Positions 19,662 to 30,182 are shown, numbered from the stretch's first letter. The stretch: 64,000 nucleotides of DNA from Gammaproteobacteria bacterium (GCA_015490755.1 WFXF01000082.1:1-64000), one strand, 5' to 3'. Notes: generated from the letters alone by a model not told the origin. Program-made: numbers and translations.

Positions 19662-20128
19662 AACTTTTTCAACAAACTGATCATTTCAATGGCTGAAAGT
19701 GCAGCATCGACACCCTTGTTGCCTGCTTTGGTGCCGGCTCTTTCAATGGCTTGCTCAATCGTATCAACAGTTAATACACCAAAAATAATCGGCAAATCAT
19801 GTTGCATCGATACGGTAGCGACTCCTTTTGAACATTCGCCCGCCACATAATCAAAATGGGGGGTGCTGCCGCGAATGACTGCACCAAGCGTAATAATTGC
19901 ATCGTATTTTTTGCTGGCTGCCAAGCGCTGTGTGGCAATTGGGATTTCAAAAGCGCCTGGTACGTAGATGAGATCAATGTCTTGCGTATTGATGCTGTGG
20001 CGCTTTAATGTATCAACCGCACCGCTGAGTAAAGGCTCCACAACAAAACTGTTGAAACGACCTGCGACGATAGCAATTTTGGCCTGGCCAATATTGAAGT
20101 TACCTTCGATGATGTTAATCTCTTTCAT
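19658..20128 (-). CDS. ribH: 6,7-dimethyl-8-ribityllumazine synthase
   Basis: [24 protein letters not shown]...[15 protein letters not shown]...[24 protein letters not shown]. Confidence 0.96.
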   Translation of the reverse strand: MKEINIIEGNFNIGQAKIAIVAGRFNSFVVEPLLSGAVDTLKRHSINTQDIDLIYVPGAFEIPIATQRLAASKKYDAIITLGAVIRGSTPHFDYVAGECSKGVATVSMQHDLPIIFGVLTVDTIEQAIERAGTKAGNKGVDAALSAIEMISLLKKL

Positions 20129-20172
20129 TGTTTGCCTTTCGTTTTAATAATATTAAGTTAGAGTATGGGATG

Positions 20173-21270
20173 TTATTTGATATATTCAGTGACTTCCAGC
20201 CCGAAACCGGATAAGCCATGGAGTTTTTTCTGTGAGCCCAGTATACGCATTTTACCGATGCCTAGGTCATTGAGTATTTGAGCGCCTAAACCGTAGAGGC
20301 GCAAATCTTCACCGACAGGAGGAACCGGTAGATTAATGCCTTGGTGATCCAGCTGAATATTTTGAATGCGTTTGATCAGCTCGTTCTCATCTTCGTGAAG
20401 CCTGAGTAGAACCAGTGCACCTTGTCCTTCATCAGCAATACGCTGTAGTGCGGTACGCAGTGCTAATTTTTTATTATGAAGCTCGCCTAAAATATCGGTG
20501 AGGCTGTCTTGAATGTGAACCCGAACCAAAGTGGGCTGTTGCTTCGTGATATCACCGAGAGTTAATGCAAAGTGTAGTGCTTGATGCAGATTGTCACGGT
20601 AGGCGGTGAGTTTGAATGTAGCAAACTCTGTTTCAAATGGGCATTCAGCAACTTTTTCAACTGTTTTTTCATGCTGGGTGCGATAATGAATCAAGTCGGC
20701 AATCGTTCCCATTTTCAAGTTGTGTCGTTTTGCAAACAGCTCTAAATCCGGGCGGCGTGCCATTGTGCCATCGTCATTAAGTATTTCGACGATGACCGCT
20801 GCAGGCTCTAAACCTGCCAGCCGGGCAAAGTCACAGCCACCTTCAGTATGGCCTGCACGGGCGAGTACACCACCGGGTTGTGCCATGACTGGAAATATAT
20901 GGCCGGGTTGACTGATGTCTGAAGGTTTTGCGTCAGCGGCAATTGCGGCTTGTACCGTTGTTGCCCGATCAGCAGCAGATATGCCGGTGGTGATTCCCTT
21001 GGTTGCTTCGATAGAGAGCGTGAAGTTGGTGGCATGTTTCGCATCGGTACCGCTGACCATAAGTGGCAGGTTCAGCTGTTCACAGCGCTGCCGGGTCAGT
21101 GTCAAACAGACCAGACCACGCCCATAACGAGTCATGAAATTGATATCTTCAGGGCGCACACAACTTGCTGCCATGACCAGATCGCCTTCATTTTCGCGGT
21201 CTTCATCATCCAGAATAATGACCATTTTCCCCTGGCGGATCTCATCGATAATTTCTTCTGTGCTGTTCAT
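20173..21270 (-). CDS. ribBA: 3,4-dihydroxy-2-butanone 4-phosphate synthase with degenerate GTP cyclohydrolase II-like domain
   Basis: RibB half MVIILDDEDRENEGDLVMAA...GHTEGGCDFARLAG is canonical; the RibA-like half lacks the zinc-binding Cys cluster. Confidence 0.92.
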   Translation of the reverse strand: MNSTEEIIDEIRQGKMVIILDDEDRENEGDLVMAASCVRPEDINFMTRYGRGLVCLTLTRQRCEQLNLPLMVSGTDAKHATNFTLSIEATKGITTGISAADRATTVQAAIAADAKPSDISQPGHIFPVMAQPGGVLARAGHTEGGCDFARLAGLEPAAVIVEILNDDGTMARRPDLELFAKRHNLKMGTIADLIHYRTQHEKTVEKVAECPFETEFATFKLTAYRDNLHQALHFALTLGDITKQQPTLVRVHIQDSLTDILGELHNKKLALRTALQRIADEGQGALVLLRLHEDENELIKRIQNIQLDHQGINLPVPPVGEDLRLYGLGAQILNDLGIGKMRILGSQKKLHGLSGFGLEVTEYIK

Positions 21271-21926
21271 GAGGTGAATCCATGCTCTTGCAGGAATGCA
21301 GTTGTGATGCCCGCACCATTTGCAATGGCAGCTTTTTCACCCAGCATTAAACGTTCGAGGTAGCGGGCGATCAAGTCAACTTCCAGATTCACCGGAGTAC
21401 CAACTTTGTGACTACCCATAATCGTTTCCTGCAATGTATGGGGAACGATATTGAGTTCAAATTCAGCGCCGTTGACGGCGTTGACTGTCAGACTGATACC
21501 ATCAAGGCAGATGGATCCTTTTGTGGCTATATATTTTGCGAGCTCAGCGGGTGCATTGATGGTAAAGCGTACGGATTGACCATCTTGCCAGCGTGCGGTG
21601 ACTGTACCGATGCCATCAACATGGCCGCTGACCAAATGTCCACCTAAATGGGTTGTTGGGGTCAATGCTTTTTCCAGATTGACGGAGCTTCCTGGTGAAA
21701 GTCGTGACAACGTGGTGCAAGCGATGGTTTCATTGGAAACGTCGGCACTAAAGCTTTGCCCGGTGAGTGTGATTGCAGTCAAGCAAACACCGTTAACAGC
21801 AATACTGTCACCCAGTTGGGTATTAGTAAGATCCAGACTGCCGGTATTTACCGTGAGGCGCTGGCTGCTGGGCGTTTTTTCGATGCTCGTGATTTTGCCA
21901 ATGGCTTGTATGATTCCGGTAAACAT
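21267..21926 (-). CDS. ribE: Riboflavin synthase alpha subunit
   Basis: MFTGIIQAIGKI...LGDSIAVNGVCLT...GGHLVSGHVDG...ICLDGISLTVN. Confidence 0.96.
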   Translation of the reverse strand: MFTGIIQAIGKITSIEKTPSSQRLTVNTGSLDLTNTQLGDSIAVNGVCLTAITLTGQSFSADVSNETIACTTLSRLSPGSSVNLEKALTPTTHLGGHLVSGHVDGIGTVTARWQDGQSVRFTINAPAELAKYIATKGSICLDGISLTVNAVNGAEFELNIVPHTLQETIMGSHKVGTPVNLEVDLIARYLERLMLGEKAAIANGAGITTAFLQEHGFTS

Positions 21927-21928
21927 AA

Positions 21929-23038
21929 TTAATCCGAAGCGTTATTGACTTTTGCGGTAATTCGCCACTCTTTTCCGACTGCGCGCATATCCGTAATGTT
22001 AAGCTCAATGCGATCAACCATTTCCGATAAACCAGGCAGTTGAAACAAAGGCTGTGCTGTGCTGCCCATTAAATGAGGAGCCATATAGATGACAAGTTCA
22101 TCAATGAGCCCAGCAGTTAGCATACCACTACTTAGTGTGGGGCCAGCCTCTACAAGCACTTCGTTGACTTGTTGTATCGTCAGTGCATCCATGAGCGCAG
22201 TTAAATCGACATGACGACCTTTTAGTGGAAATTGAAAAACGTCAACATCATCGTGCTGAACAATCTGACTGGTGACTTCGGTGTCGTGTGATCCTGTGGC
22301 AATAATCGTTTTGCCATCCTGAGTGAGTATTTTGGCTGTTTCAGGGATTCGTAAGCGCGTGTCAACCACAATGCGTAATGGCTGCATGTATTCATCAATA
22401 TCAACATCTCTGACGGTTAATAGTGGATCATCCGACAGGATAGTATTGATTGCGGTAATAATTGCCGAGCTGCGTGCACGCAGCAGGTGTACATCTCGCC
22501 TGGCAGCCGGTGAGGTAATCCAGCGACTCTCTCCGCTGGCCATTGCTGTTCGTCCATCCAGACTCATGGCAAGTTTGCAACGCACAAAAGGGCGGCCTTT
22601 GCGCATGCGTGAGATAAAACCTGGATTAAGTGCTTCCGCAGAGCTTTGTAAAACACCACTTTCAACCTTGATGCCTGCTTGAATAAGTTCTTGTATCCCA
22701 TTGCCTGAAACAACAGGATTTGGGTCTTTCATCGCAATCACAACACGCCGGACTCCCACACGAATCAGCGCATCAGTGCAAGGTGGTGTCAGACCATAAT
22801 GACAGCAAGGCTCCAGAGTGACATAAACAGTTGCACCATGAGCGAGTTTTCCTGCTACTTTAAGTGCATGAATTTCGGCGTGGGGCTGGCCAACATATTG
22901 ATGCCAGCCTTCGCCTACAATTTTATCATCACGCACAATTACGCAACCCACACGCGGGTTTGGATCGGTGGTGTATAAACCACGCTCGGCCAGTTTTAAT
23001 GCATGAGCCATATATCGAAAGTCGCAACTGTAAGCCAT
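21929..23038 (-). CDS. ribD: Bifunctional riboflavin deaminase/reductase RibD
   Basis: PRVGCVIV, HAEIHAL, TLEPCCHYGLTPPCTDALI; reductase half VRCKLAMSLDGRTAM. Confidence 0.96.
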   Translation of the reverse strand: MAYSCDFRYMAHALKLAERGLYTTDPNPRVGCVIVRDDKIVGEGWHQYVGQPHAEIHALKVAGKLAHGATVYVTLEPCCHYGLTPPCTDALIRVGVRRVVIAMKDPNPVVSGNGIQELIQAGIKVESGVLQSSAEALNPGFISRMRKGRPFVRCKLAMSLDGRTAMASGESRWITSPAARRDVHLLRARSSAIITAINTILSDDPLLTVRDVDIDEYMQPLRIVVDTRLRIPETAKILTQDGKTIIATGSHDTEVTSQIVQHDDVDVFQFPLKGRHVDLTALMDALTIQQVNEVLVEAGPTLSSGMLTAGLIDELVIYMAPHLMGSTAQPLFQLPGLSEMVDRIELNITDMRAVGKEWRITAKVNNASD

Positions 23039-23064
23039 GGTTTTTATGTAGGTTACTACTTAAT

Positions 23065-23529
23065 TTATTTAGTGGGTATATGGTTTTCTAAACGTTCAAC
23101 CTCTTCACGAAAAGCATTGACATTTTCAAAGCAAAGGTAGACGGAAGCAAAACGTACGTATGCAACTTCATCCAGCTCTCGCAGTTCATTCATAACCCAT
23201 TCGCCGAGTGTGCGTGATTTGACTTCTCGTTCGCCACTGCCGCGCAGCTGATGTTTGATACGATTAAGCGCTGCATCAATATTTTCTGTGCTGACGGGAC
23301 GTTTTTCCAGTGCTCTTAATATACCTGCACGTAATTTTTCATCGTTAAACGGTTCACGACAGCCATCACTTTTGATGATGCGAGGCATGACAAGTTCCGC
23401 AGTTTCATACGTTGTGAAACGCTCACTACAGGAAAGACACTCCCGTCGCCGTCGCACCATGTCACCTTCACTCGTTAAACGTGAATCAATGACCTTGGTG
23501 TCGGCAGCGAAACAGAACGGACAGCGCAT
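23065..23529 (-). CDS. nrdR: Transcriptional repressor NrdR
   Basis: [42 protein letters not shown] zinc-ribbon and ATP-cone. Confidence 0.97.
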   Translation of the reverse strand: MRCPFCFAADTKVIDSRLTSEGDMVRRRRECLSCSERFTTYETAELVMPRIIKSDGCREPFNDEKLRAGILRALEKRPVSTENIDAALNRIKHQLRGSGEREVKSRTLGEWVMNELRELDEVAYVRFASVYLCFENVNAFREEVERLENHIPTK

Positions 23530-23544
23530 CAGGGTACTTTGTGT

Positions 23545-24801
23545 TTAGTCGCAGTAAACTGGAAAACGTTGGCACAACTCCAGCACTTGTTGTTTAACAC
23601 GAGCAATGGTTTCCTGGTTGTTGACATCATCCAGCAGGTCACAAATCCAGCCCGCTAATAATTTAGCCTCTTCTTCTTTGAAACCACGGGTTGTCATGGC
23701 GGGTGTGCCGATGCGAATACCGCTGGTGACAAAAGGAGATTGAGGGTCATTAGGTACGCTATTTTTGTTGACGGTGATATTAGCTGCGCCCAATGTGGCA
23801 TCGGCTTCTTTCCCTGTTATTCCCTGTTTAATGAGGTCAATCAAAAACAGGTGATTATCTGTTCCTTTCGACACAATATTGTAACCACGTTCGATCAGCG
23901 TATTGGCCATTGTCTGTGCGTTAATAATGACCTGTTTTTGGTATGTTTTAAATTCAGGTGACAAAGCTTCTTTGAACGCAATCGCTTTACCCGCAATAAC
24001 GTGCATTAGTGGGCCGCCCTGGGTGCCAGGGAAAACCATTGAATTGAGTTTTTTTTCAATTTCAGGATTAGCTTTGGCGAGGATAATCCCACCGCGTGGA
24101 CCACGTAAGGTTTTATGAGTAGTGCTGGTGGTGATATCAGCAATATTAACAGGGCTGGGATAATGGCCTGCGGCAATCAGACCGGCAACATGAGCCATGT
24201 CAACAAACAGATAAGCCCCCACTTTATCGGCAATATCACGAAAGCGCTGCCAATCAACAATACGAGAATAGGCACTGAAACCCGCAACGATCATTTTAGG
24301 TTTGTGTTCTAATGCCAGAGCTTCAACTTCTTCGTAATCAATCTCACCCGTATCACTGTTTAAACCATACTGAATGGCATGAAATATTTTTCCTGAAAAG
24401 TTGACTTTGGAACCATGTGTTAAATGGCCGCCATGAGCCAGACTCATGCCCAGAATGGTATCGCCAGGTTGTAATAATGCGAGGTAAACGGCAGCATTTG
24501 CCTGGGAGCCTGAGTGAGGTTGAACGTTTGCGTAATCAGCAGCAAACAGCTCTTTCAGGCGATCAATTGCAAGCTGTTCGATCACATCTACATTTTCACA
24601 ACCACCGTAATAGCGTTTGTATGGATAACCTTCGGCGTATTTGTTAGTCAGTACTGAACCTTGTGCTTCCATTACACATGGGCTAGTGTAATTTTCTGAT
24701 GCAATAAGTTCGATATGCTCTTCTTGTCGAGTAGTTTCACTCTCCATTGCCGCCCAAACTGCTGGATCAAAATCGGAAATCTGTACCTTACGGGAAAACA
24801 T
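23545..24801 (-). CDS. glyA: Serine hydroxymethyltransferase
   Basis: [56 protein letters not shown]. Confidence 0.98.
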   Translation of the reverse strand: MFSRKVQISDFDPAVWAAMESETTRQEEHIELIASENYTSPCVMEAQGSVLTNKYAEGYPYKRYYGGCENVDVIEQLAIDRLKELFAADYANVQPHSGSQANAAVYLALLQPGDTILGMSLAHGGHLTHGSKVNFSGKIFHAIQYGLNSDTGEIDYEEVEALALEHKPKMIVAGFSAYSRIVDWQRFRDIADKVGAYLFVDMAHVAGLIAAGHYPSPVNIADITTSTTHKTLRGPRGGIILAKANPEIEKKLNSMVFPGTQGGPLMHVIAGKAIAFKEALSPEFKTYQKQVIINAQTMANTLIERGYNIVSKGTDNHLFLIDLIKQGITGKEADATLGAANITVNKNSVPNDPQSPFVTSGIRIGTPAMTTRGFKEEEAKLLAGWICDLLDDVNNQETIARVKQQVLELCQRFPVYCD

Positions 24802-24961
24802 CGGCCACCTGCACTTGCTTCAAATCAAAAAAGGGCGTAATGATAACTGATTGACTGAAAATATCCTACCTGCGGTGAGTTAGATATAATGATCTTTGAG
24901 TATGGTTATAAGCAAAAGTAAAAGAGCCGATAAAGCAGAATGACCTGATTGAGATGATTTT

Positions 24962-27136
24962 ATGCAGATAAAACGGCAACTATTTAATATAAAAAACAGT
25001 TCGTTTGTGGCTGTGTTGCTACTCTGTCTGGCGATATTACTTTTGTCTGTTTTTACATCGTCAAAAGAGCCACAACAAGAAATATTCCCATCAGGTTCAC
25101 AAATGGATTTGCCGTGCTTTACTCCTGAAACAGGTGATTTGGGCGCTATTATGAAGCGGGGAGAACTGCGCATTTTAATGAGTGCTGAAGAGGGTCCATA
25201 TTTGCCGCGCAAGGGTTCACCGATCGATTTTGAAGTTGAAGTCGCAACCAAATTTGCTCAAACATTAGGTTTGAAAGTTAAAACAGTTTATGTAAAGCGG
25301 TTTGAAAAACTGTTGCCTGCTTTATTGGCAGGAGAAGGTGATTTGATTGCTGCAAACCTGACCATTACGGAGCCCCGTAAAGAGTTGATCGATTTTACGG
25401 TGCCGCTGGCACATGTCAAAGAGCAGTTAGTCTATCGTGCCACTGACCCACCTATGGATAATGTGTCTCAAATTGTTGGGCGTACGATTGCAGTACGTAA
25501 GTCGACCTCTTTTTGGCAGAGTCTCATGACTTTGAAGGAGTTATACCCCGGCTTCAATATTGAAGCACTGCCTGAAAGCTATAGTAATGAAAAAATTATG
25601 GAGTTATTGGTCAGTGGAAAAATAGATCTGACAATTGAAGATAGCAACACATTGGAAACCTATAGGAGTTATAGAGATGATGTGCGAGTTGCTTTTGATG
25701 TTACGCAAGATCGAGCTGTTGGCTGGGGGGTCAGAAAAAGTAATCCATTATTGCTGGAAGCTTTGAATCGTTTTTTAAATATGGAGCAACTTACCCGGCG
25801 TCAAACCATACCTTATTGGGATGACCTGCCTGGCATAGAGGCGCGGAATACACTGCGCGTATTGACAAAAAATGATGCTGCCAGTTATTTCTTGTGGCAA
25901 GGCGAATTGATGGGTTTTGATTATGAGTTAATTCGCAAATATGCAAATCAAAAAAAACTGTGGCTGGAGGTTATTGAAGTACCTGACCACAAGCAGATGA
26001 CAGAAATGCTAATTGATGGGCAGGCTGATGTGATGACGGGTTTCCTTATGCCTTCGGATGCGATTGAAAAAAAAGGGGTCGCTTTTAGTGAACCCTATCA
26101 TTTTACAGCGAACGTTATTGTGGCACGCGAAAACGGTTCTGCATTAATGACCACTGATGATCTTTCCGGAAGAGTTATTTATGGTTTTGCAAATAGCCCT
26201 GGCTGGACGAATTTGCAACTATTGCAAAAAGAGAAGGGTGGCTTTACGTTGATTCCTATTGGTGAAGATTTGTCGGTTGAAGATGTTCTGGATCGTGTTA
26301 ATGAGGGTGTGTTTGATTTGGCGGTGCTTTATCGGCATGAGGTGGAAGCTGAATTAAAGTGGCGGCGTGGTATTAAAATGGTTTTAACTCTGGATGATAA
26401 TATTCCTCACGTCTGGGGAGTGCGTGCAAGCAATAAAGAGCTGTTAAGTAGTCTTAATAAGTTTATCCGTAAGGAGTATAAGGGTTTGTTTTATAATGTT
26501 GTTTACCGCCGATACTTTGAGTGGGAGTCAGATAAAGGTTCGAAAGGAGTAGGTCGTTCGAGGGATAAAAATGATCAGGGCTTAACGCCTTATGATGATT
26601 TAATAAAAAAATATGCCAGCATCTACGGGGTGGATTGGCGTTTGGTGGCCGCTCAAATGTATCAGGAAAGCCGTTTTAACCCGTCGGTCGTCTCTTGGGC
26701 CGGGGCGAGAGGTTTGATGCAGGTATTGCCGCGTACGGCTAAGTCAATGGGGATTGAAAATCTGACTGACCCTGAATCGGGAATTGAAGCCGGAGTCAAA
26801 TACCTTGGCTGGTTACGTGAGCGCTTTGAACAAGAGCTTTCAGTGAAAGATCGGCAGTGGTTTGTTTTGGCATCTTACAATGCAGGTCTTGGTCATGTTC
26901 GTGATGCACGTCGTTTGGCTCGTCAAAAGGGGTGGAATGCGGATCGCTGGTTCGATAATGTAGAGCGAGCCATGCTGTTGTTATCAAAACAAAAATATGC
27001 CAGAAAATCCCGTCATGGTTATGTACGTGGTCGAGAGCCTGTTCAATATGTACGTAAAATAAAGCAGCGCTACGAAGCTTATATTCAGCAGGTCAAAGTA
27101 GAGCCTGCAGTCTTGCCAAATAATATTAAGCTGTAA
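24962..27136 (+). CDS. MltF-like lytic transglycosylase with two tandem SBP_bac_3 domains
   Basis: Two solute-binding-like domains (GELRILMSAEEGPY... and NTLRVLTKNDAASYFLWQGELMGFDYELIRKYA...) followed by an SLT domain (VAAQMYQESRFNPSVVSWAGARGLMQVLPRTAKSMGI...VLASYNAGLGHV). Confidence 0.88.
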   Translation: MQIKRQLFNIKNSSFVAVLLLCLAILLLSVFTSSKEPQQEIFPSGSQMDLPCFTPETGDLGAIMKRGELRILMSAEEGPYLPRKGSPIDFEVEVATKFAQTLGLKVKTVYVKRFEKLLPALLAGEGDLIAANLTITEPRKELIDFTVPLAHVKEQLVYRATDPPMDNVSQIVGRTIAVRKSTSFWQSLMTLKELYPGFNIEALPESYSNEKIMELLVSGKIDLTIEDSNTLETYRSYRDDVRVAFDVTQDRAVGWGVRKSNPLLLEALNRFLNMEQLTRRQTIPYWDDLPGIEARNTLRVLTKNDAASYFLWQGELMGFDYELIRKYANQKKLWLEVIEVPDHKQMTEMLIDGQADVMTGFLMPSDAIEKKGVAFSEPYHFTANVIVARENGSALMTTDDLSGRVIYGFANSPGWTNLQLLQKEKGGFTLIPIGEDLSVEDVLDRVNEGVFDLAVLYRHEVEAELKWRRGIKMVLTLDDNIPHVWGVRASNKELLSSLNKFIRKEYKGLFYNVVYRRYFEWESDKGSKGVGRSRDKNDQGLTPYDDLIKKYASIYGVDWRLVAAQMYQESRFNPSVVSWAGARGLMQVLPRTAKSMGIENLTDPESGIEAGVKYLGWLRERFEQELSVKDRQWFVLASYNAGLGHVRDARRLARQKGWNADRWFDNVERAMLLLSKQKYARKSRHGYVRGREPVQYVRKIKQRYEAYIQQVKVEPAVLPNNIKL

Positions 27137-27145
27137 AGTTAAGTA

Positions 27146-27244
27146 ACGGTGGTGGTGACCGTATTTATCGATCTCATCATGGCTGTGGCAGTAGGCGTGG
27201 TTATAGCGAGTTTTGTGTTTATGTTACGCATAACGATGCATTAG
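27146..27244 (+). pseudogene. Remnant of SulP-family anion transporter (internal TM segment only)
   Basis: Plus-strand frame gives TVVVTVFIDLIMAVAVGVVIASFVFMLRITMH*, matching the late TM segment of SulP proteins; no start and no adjacent SulP sequence. Confidence 0.6.
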
Positions 27245-27869
27245 TGATCAATCCAAACCCCATGTAGGAGAGAAAAAACAGTGCCGTCGCATAGAGCGTA
27301 CCCTTGGCTTGTTCAGGTGCAAAACCAGGCGTAAGCCATTCGAGATGAATAGTCCACAGCCCCAGAACGATAAACAAGCCGAGCACGATCAGCTTGATTA
27401 AGACAATGTAAAATTCAGTCCGTCCCACGGCAGCGGAACCAAGGAAGTTTATGGCTAAAAACAACCCGATCACCCCAGCTTCAGCAAGTGCCGTGTTCAG
27501 TGCCGTAGAAGGCAGGTGCAATAAAGGTAAAAAATAACCTGCAAAGCCTTTGGCAAACAGGGCAATAGAAATAACATAGGTTAACCAGGAGAGAATGCAC
27601 AGCGCTCCAGTCAGCACTCCGTCACCAAGACCGCGCAGAATGAACTCCATCGGTCCTGCATTGGAGATGATTTTCGCCCCCAGGGTGGCGTAGGAGTAAG
27701 CAACTAACAGCGCCAATCCACCTGAGATTATAAATACCAATGGCAGGTTGTCTCCGGCAATACGTGCGCCCAGGCCAAACACCGAGAAAATACTGGCACC
27801 GATCATGGTGCCTACTGCGATAGAGACAGCTTGCCACAGACCTATTTTTTTATTCATTTTAGAAAGCAC
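27219..27869 (-). pseudogene. C-terminally truncated APC-family amino acid permease
   Basis: KIGLWQAVSIAVGTMIGASIFSVFGLGARIAG... up to LYATALFFLSYMGFGLITNASLCVT*; homologs are about twice this length. Confidence 0.75.
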
Positions 27870-28043
27870 CTTTTGTATTGGAGACTAATCTTTGAAGCTT
27901 ATCTGTTTGAGTGAGTGACCTCTGTAACTCAGGTAGCACACAGGCATTTAAACGTCTGTGTGCTACTTTAATTCCTCTAAGTAAGTGAAGCGTCCTGTGT
28001 GGATGTGGGAGTATAGTCCTCTCGTCTATCGAAACCAGAGCGA

Positions 28044-28424
28044 TTATTTGGCAATCTTGTCCAATGTATAAACAACTAAAAATAAAGCCATTAAAATGAC
28101 TAAAGAAGATAAAATGATATTTGTTTTTTTTACACTGTATGGTATTGATTCGTCCGACTCTATGGATTTTTTATAGGTAAAAAACCTTATAGTAGATGTG
28201 ATTACTATTAAAACCCCAACGATGAACAACAATAATCCTGAAACTTCCGCATATAATGAAGAGTGAAAATGATTTTCATCACCAAGCTCTTTGCCTAGAT
28301 ACGAAATAAAAAGGTCAAATTTTTCAATAAGAAATCCAAATGCCATTATGGTAATGGCCGTTCTAATCCAGGCTAGGTAAGTGCGCTCATTAGCAGAATG
28401 GTCAGTGTAACGTTTAATCATGTT
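28044..28424 (-). CDS. YidH/DUF202 family membrane protein
   Basis: HSANERTYLAWIRTAITIMAFGFLIEKFDLF; start at the internal ATG (MIKRYTDH). Confidence 0.85.
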   Translation of the reverse strand, partial: NMIKRYTDHSANERTYLAWIRTAITIMAFGFLIEKFDLFISYLGKELGDENHFHSSLYAEVSGLLLFIVGVLIVITSTIRFFTYKKSIESDESIPYSVKKTNIILSSLVILMALFLVVYTLDKIAK

Positions 28425-28962
28425 ATTTCCTTTGTCCCCTGACATGGCTGGGAAAAATCATTCGTCTCGAAAAAAATATAAAACAATGACCTCTTGTCTC
28501 CCCGTCATGGGTGTAACTACTATTATCACTTTAAAGCTATTTATTGGCTCGCGATTTGTGAAATTTGATTAGAGGTTCTTTAATCAGTAGTGCATGGTAA
28601 CAGGGTAATATCAAAATAACGGTGATACCAGTGTGGGGGAAGATATTTGATTCGGTAAGGTGAAATTACCGCTGATGTTGGGTCGAGATGGCGTCTTATT
28701 GTTGTGACTCCGAATATGCATCGAGTTCACTATCCAGTTGAGGGCAATGAAATCAGTAACAATTTTGGATTCAATCTCTCTCTTTGGGGTCGATTATTCA
28801 TCAATACAATGAGTCGAAACAGGTCTCATGGTTATCAGGTATGTTGACTTTACCTTTCACTGAAAAATTGCGGGCTATGCCGTAAGCGGCGAGAATGGAG
28901 TAGGTCTGACAAATTCTAAATCATGCCAAATCTGTATCCAGCAAAAAAGTTAAATCCAGGGC

Positions 28963-29175
28963 TTATGAGGTTTTGTTATTGTTTTGGTGACTTTTAACCT
29001 TACAGCTATTGAAACCGAGTAGGGCGTAAGGTGGGCACCAACCGATTAATCCTGTTAATAAAGGTAAAAAACCGACGGCTCCCCACCAGCTTTGAAAATA
29101 GATACCTGCACCAATAACGGTCAGCCCAATAATAATCCGTATTGTTTTATCAATACCGCCAACATTTTTTTTCAT
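28963..29175 (-). CDS. DUF2892 family small membrane protein
   Basis: MKKNVGGIDKTIRIIIGLTVIGAGIYFQSWWGAVGFLPLLTGLIGWCPPYALLGFNSC. Confidence 0.88.
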   Translation of the reverse strand: MKKNVGGIDKTIRIIIGLTVIGAGIYFQSWWGAVGFLPLLTGLIGWCPPYALLGFNSCKVKSHQNNNKTS

Positions 29176-29254
29176 AACGATCCCTTCAACAGCTCTTACA
29201 TTAAATGAGTAACATTCACTTTAAGGGATTTCACATCATCGGTATGTGACTAAG

Positions 29255-29959
29255 TCACTTTGCCCAGTTTTTTGATTGTGTATACCGATAGAGAGCCTCT
29301 ACGTCAGTTATGAAGATCTCTTTTCGACCGACAGATAGCAGTTTTTTTGCATCCAGAGTCTTTAATGTGCGGCTGACAACTTCACGTGAGGTTCCCAGTT
29401 CAGCTGCAATCTCCTGATGAGTAATTTTTAATGCAATATTAATATGACCTTGAGCCGTCGCTAAATGGACAAGGTAGGCGGCAATGCGTATATCCAGACG
29501 CTCAAAAGCAACCTCCTCCAGTAAGGTGATAACATTCGCAAGCCTTTTTGAGATCAGGCCAAAAATGAATGTACACCAAACTTGATATTCAGAAATCCAT
29601 GAACGAACGAGATCAGCCGGTATGATAACTGCTTCAATATTACTATCCGCTTCAGCAATAGCCGGAAAGTGAGCATCACTCATAATGCAAGATGCTGTAA
29701 ACACACAGCTATCTCCTGAATTAATGCGATAGAGCGTAATCTCACGGCCTGATGCCGCAACTTTGTAAATTCGTGCCTGGCCGGACAAAACTAAAGCTAA
29801 ATGGGCGCAGCGATCATTCTCCGAAGCAATCACATATCCTTTGGGTAATCGAACGAATGTTGCGGCATTAAAGAGCTTCTCCTGAAATGAACATTCCATA
29901 TCTTTTATGAATGAAAAGTGCTCAATAATGGCTTGCTTTGTGTTTGGGCTGTCTATCAT
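29255..29959 (-). CDS. Crp/Fnr family transcriptional regulator
   Basis: cNMP-binding-like N-terminus; HTH IALKITHQEIAAELGTSREVVSRTLKTLDAKKLLSVGRKEIFI. Confidence 0.92.
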   Translation of the reverse strand: MIDSPNTKQAIIEHFSFIKDMECSFQEKLFNAATFVRLPKGYVIASENDRCAHLALVLSGQARIYKVAASGREITLYRINSGDSCVFTASCIMSDAHFPAIAEADSNIEAVIIPADLVRSWISEYQVWCTFIFGLISKRLANVITLLEEVAFERLDIRIAAYLVHLATAQGHINIALKITHQEIAAELGTSREVVSRTLKTLDAKKLLSVGRKEIFITDVEALYRYTQSKNWAK

Positions 29960-30017
29960 TTCGTTACTATTTTATGAAAGTATCAAGTATAACGAACCAT
30001 GTTAATTTAACAATGCC

Positions 30018-30182
30018 CTAGGAGGCTGTCCGAGAATGGAAGTCGTATCGAGGGAAAGCCATTTCGGCCAGATTTGGTGTAAATTTGAGGCGAATAGTTG
30101 TTCTATTTAACGAAAATTTACACCAAATATGGCCGAAATGGATTTTCCGCAGTAGACTTTTCATTCTCGGACAGGCTCCTAG
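30018..30182. repeat. Long palindromic hairpin element, copy 1
   Basis: Termini CTAGGAGGCTGTCCGAGAATG / CATTCTCGGACAGGCTCCTAG; inner arms 30059-30086 and 30114-30141 pair 27/28; head AATAG-N-CTATT. Confidence 0.9.

Noticed and set aside
19658-23038. FMN riboswitch upstream of rib genes
   Set aside because: The rib genes are tightly packed with no leader long enough for an RFN element.
30018-30182. Palindromic element considered as an integron attC site or a Rho-independent terminator
   Set aside because: No attC core sites (RYYYAAC/GTTRRRY pair at the ends), far too long for a simple terminator and no T-run; no integrase nearby.
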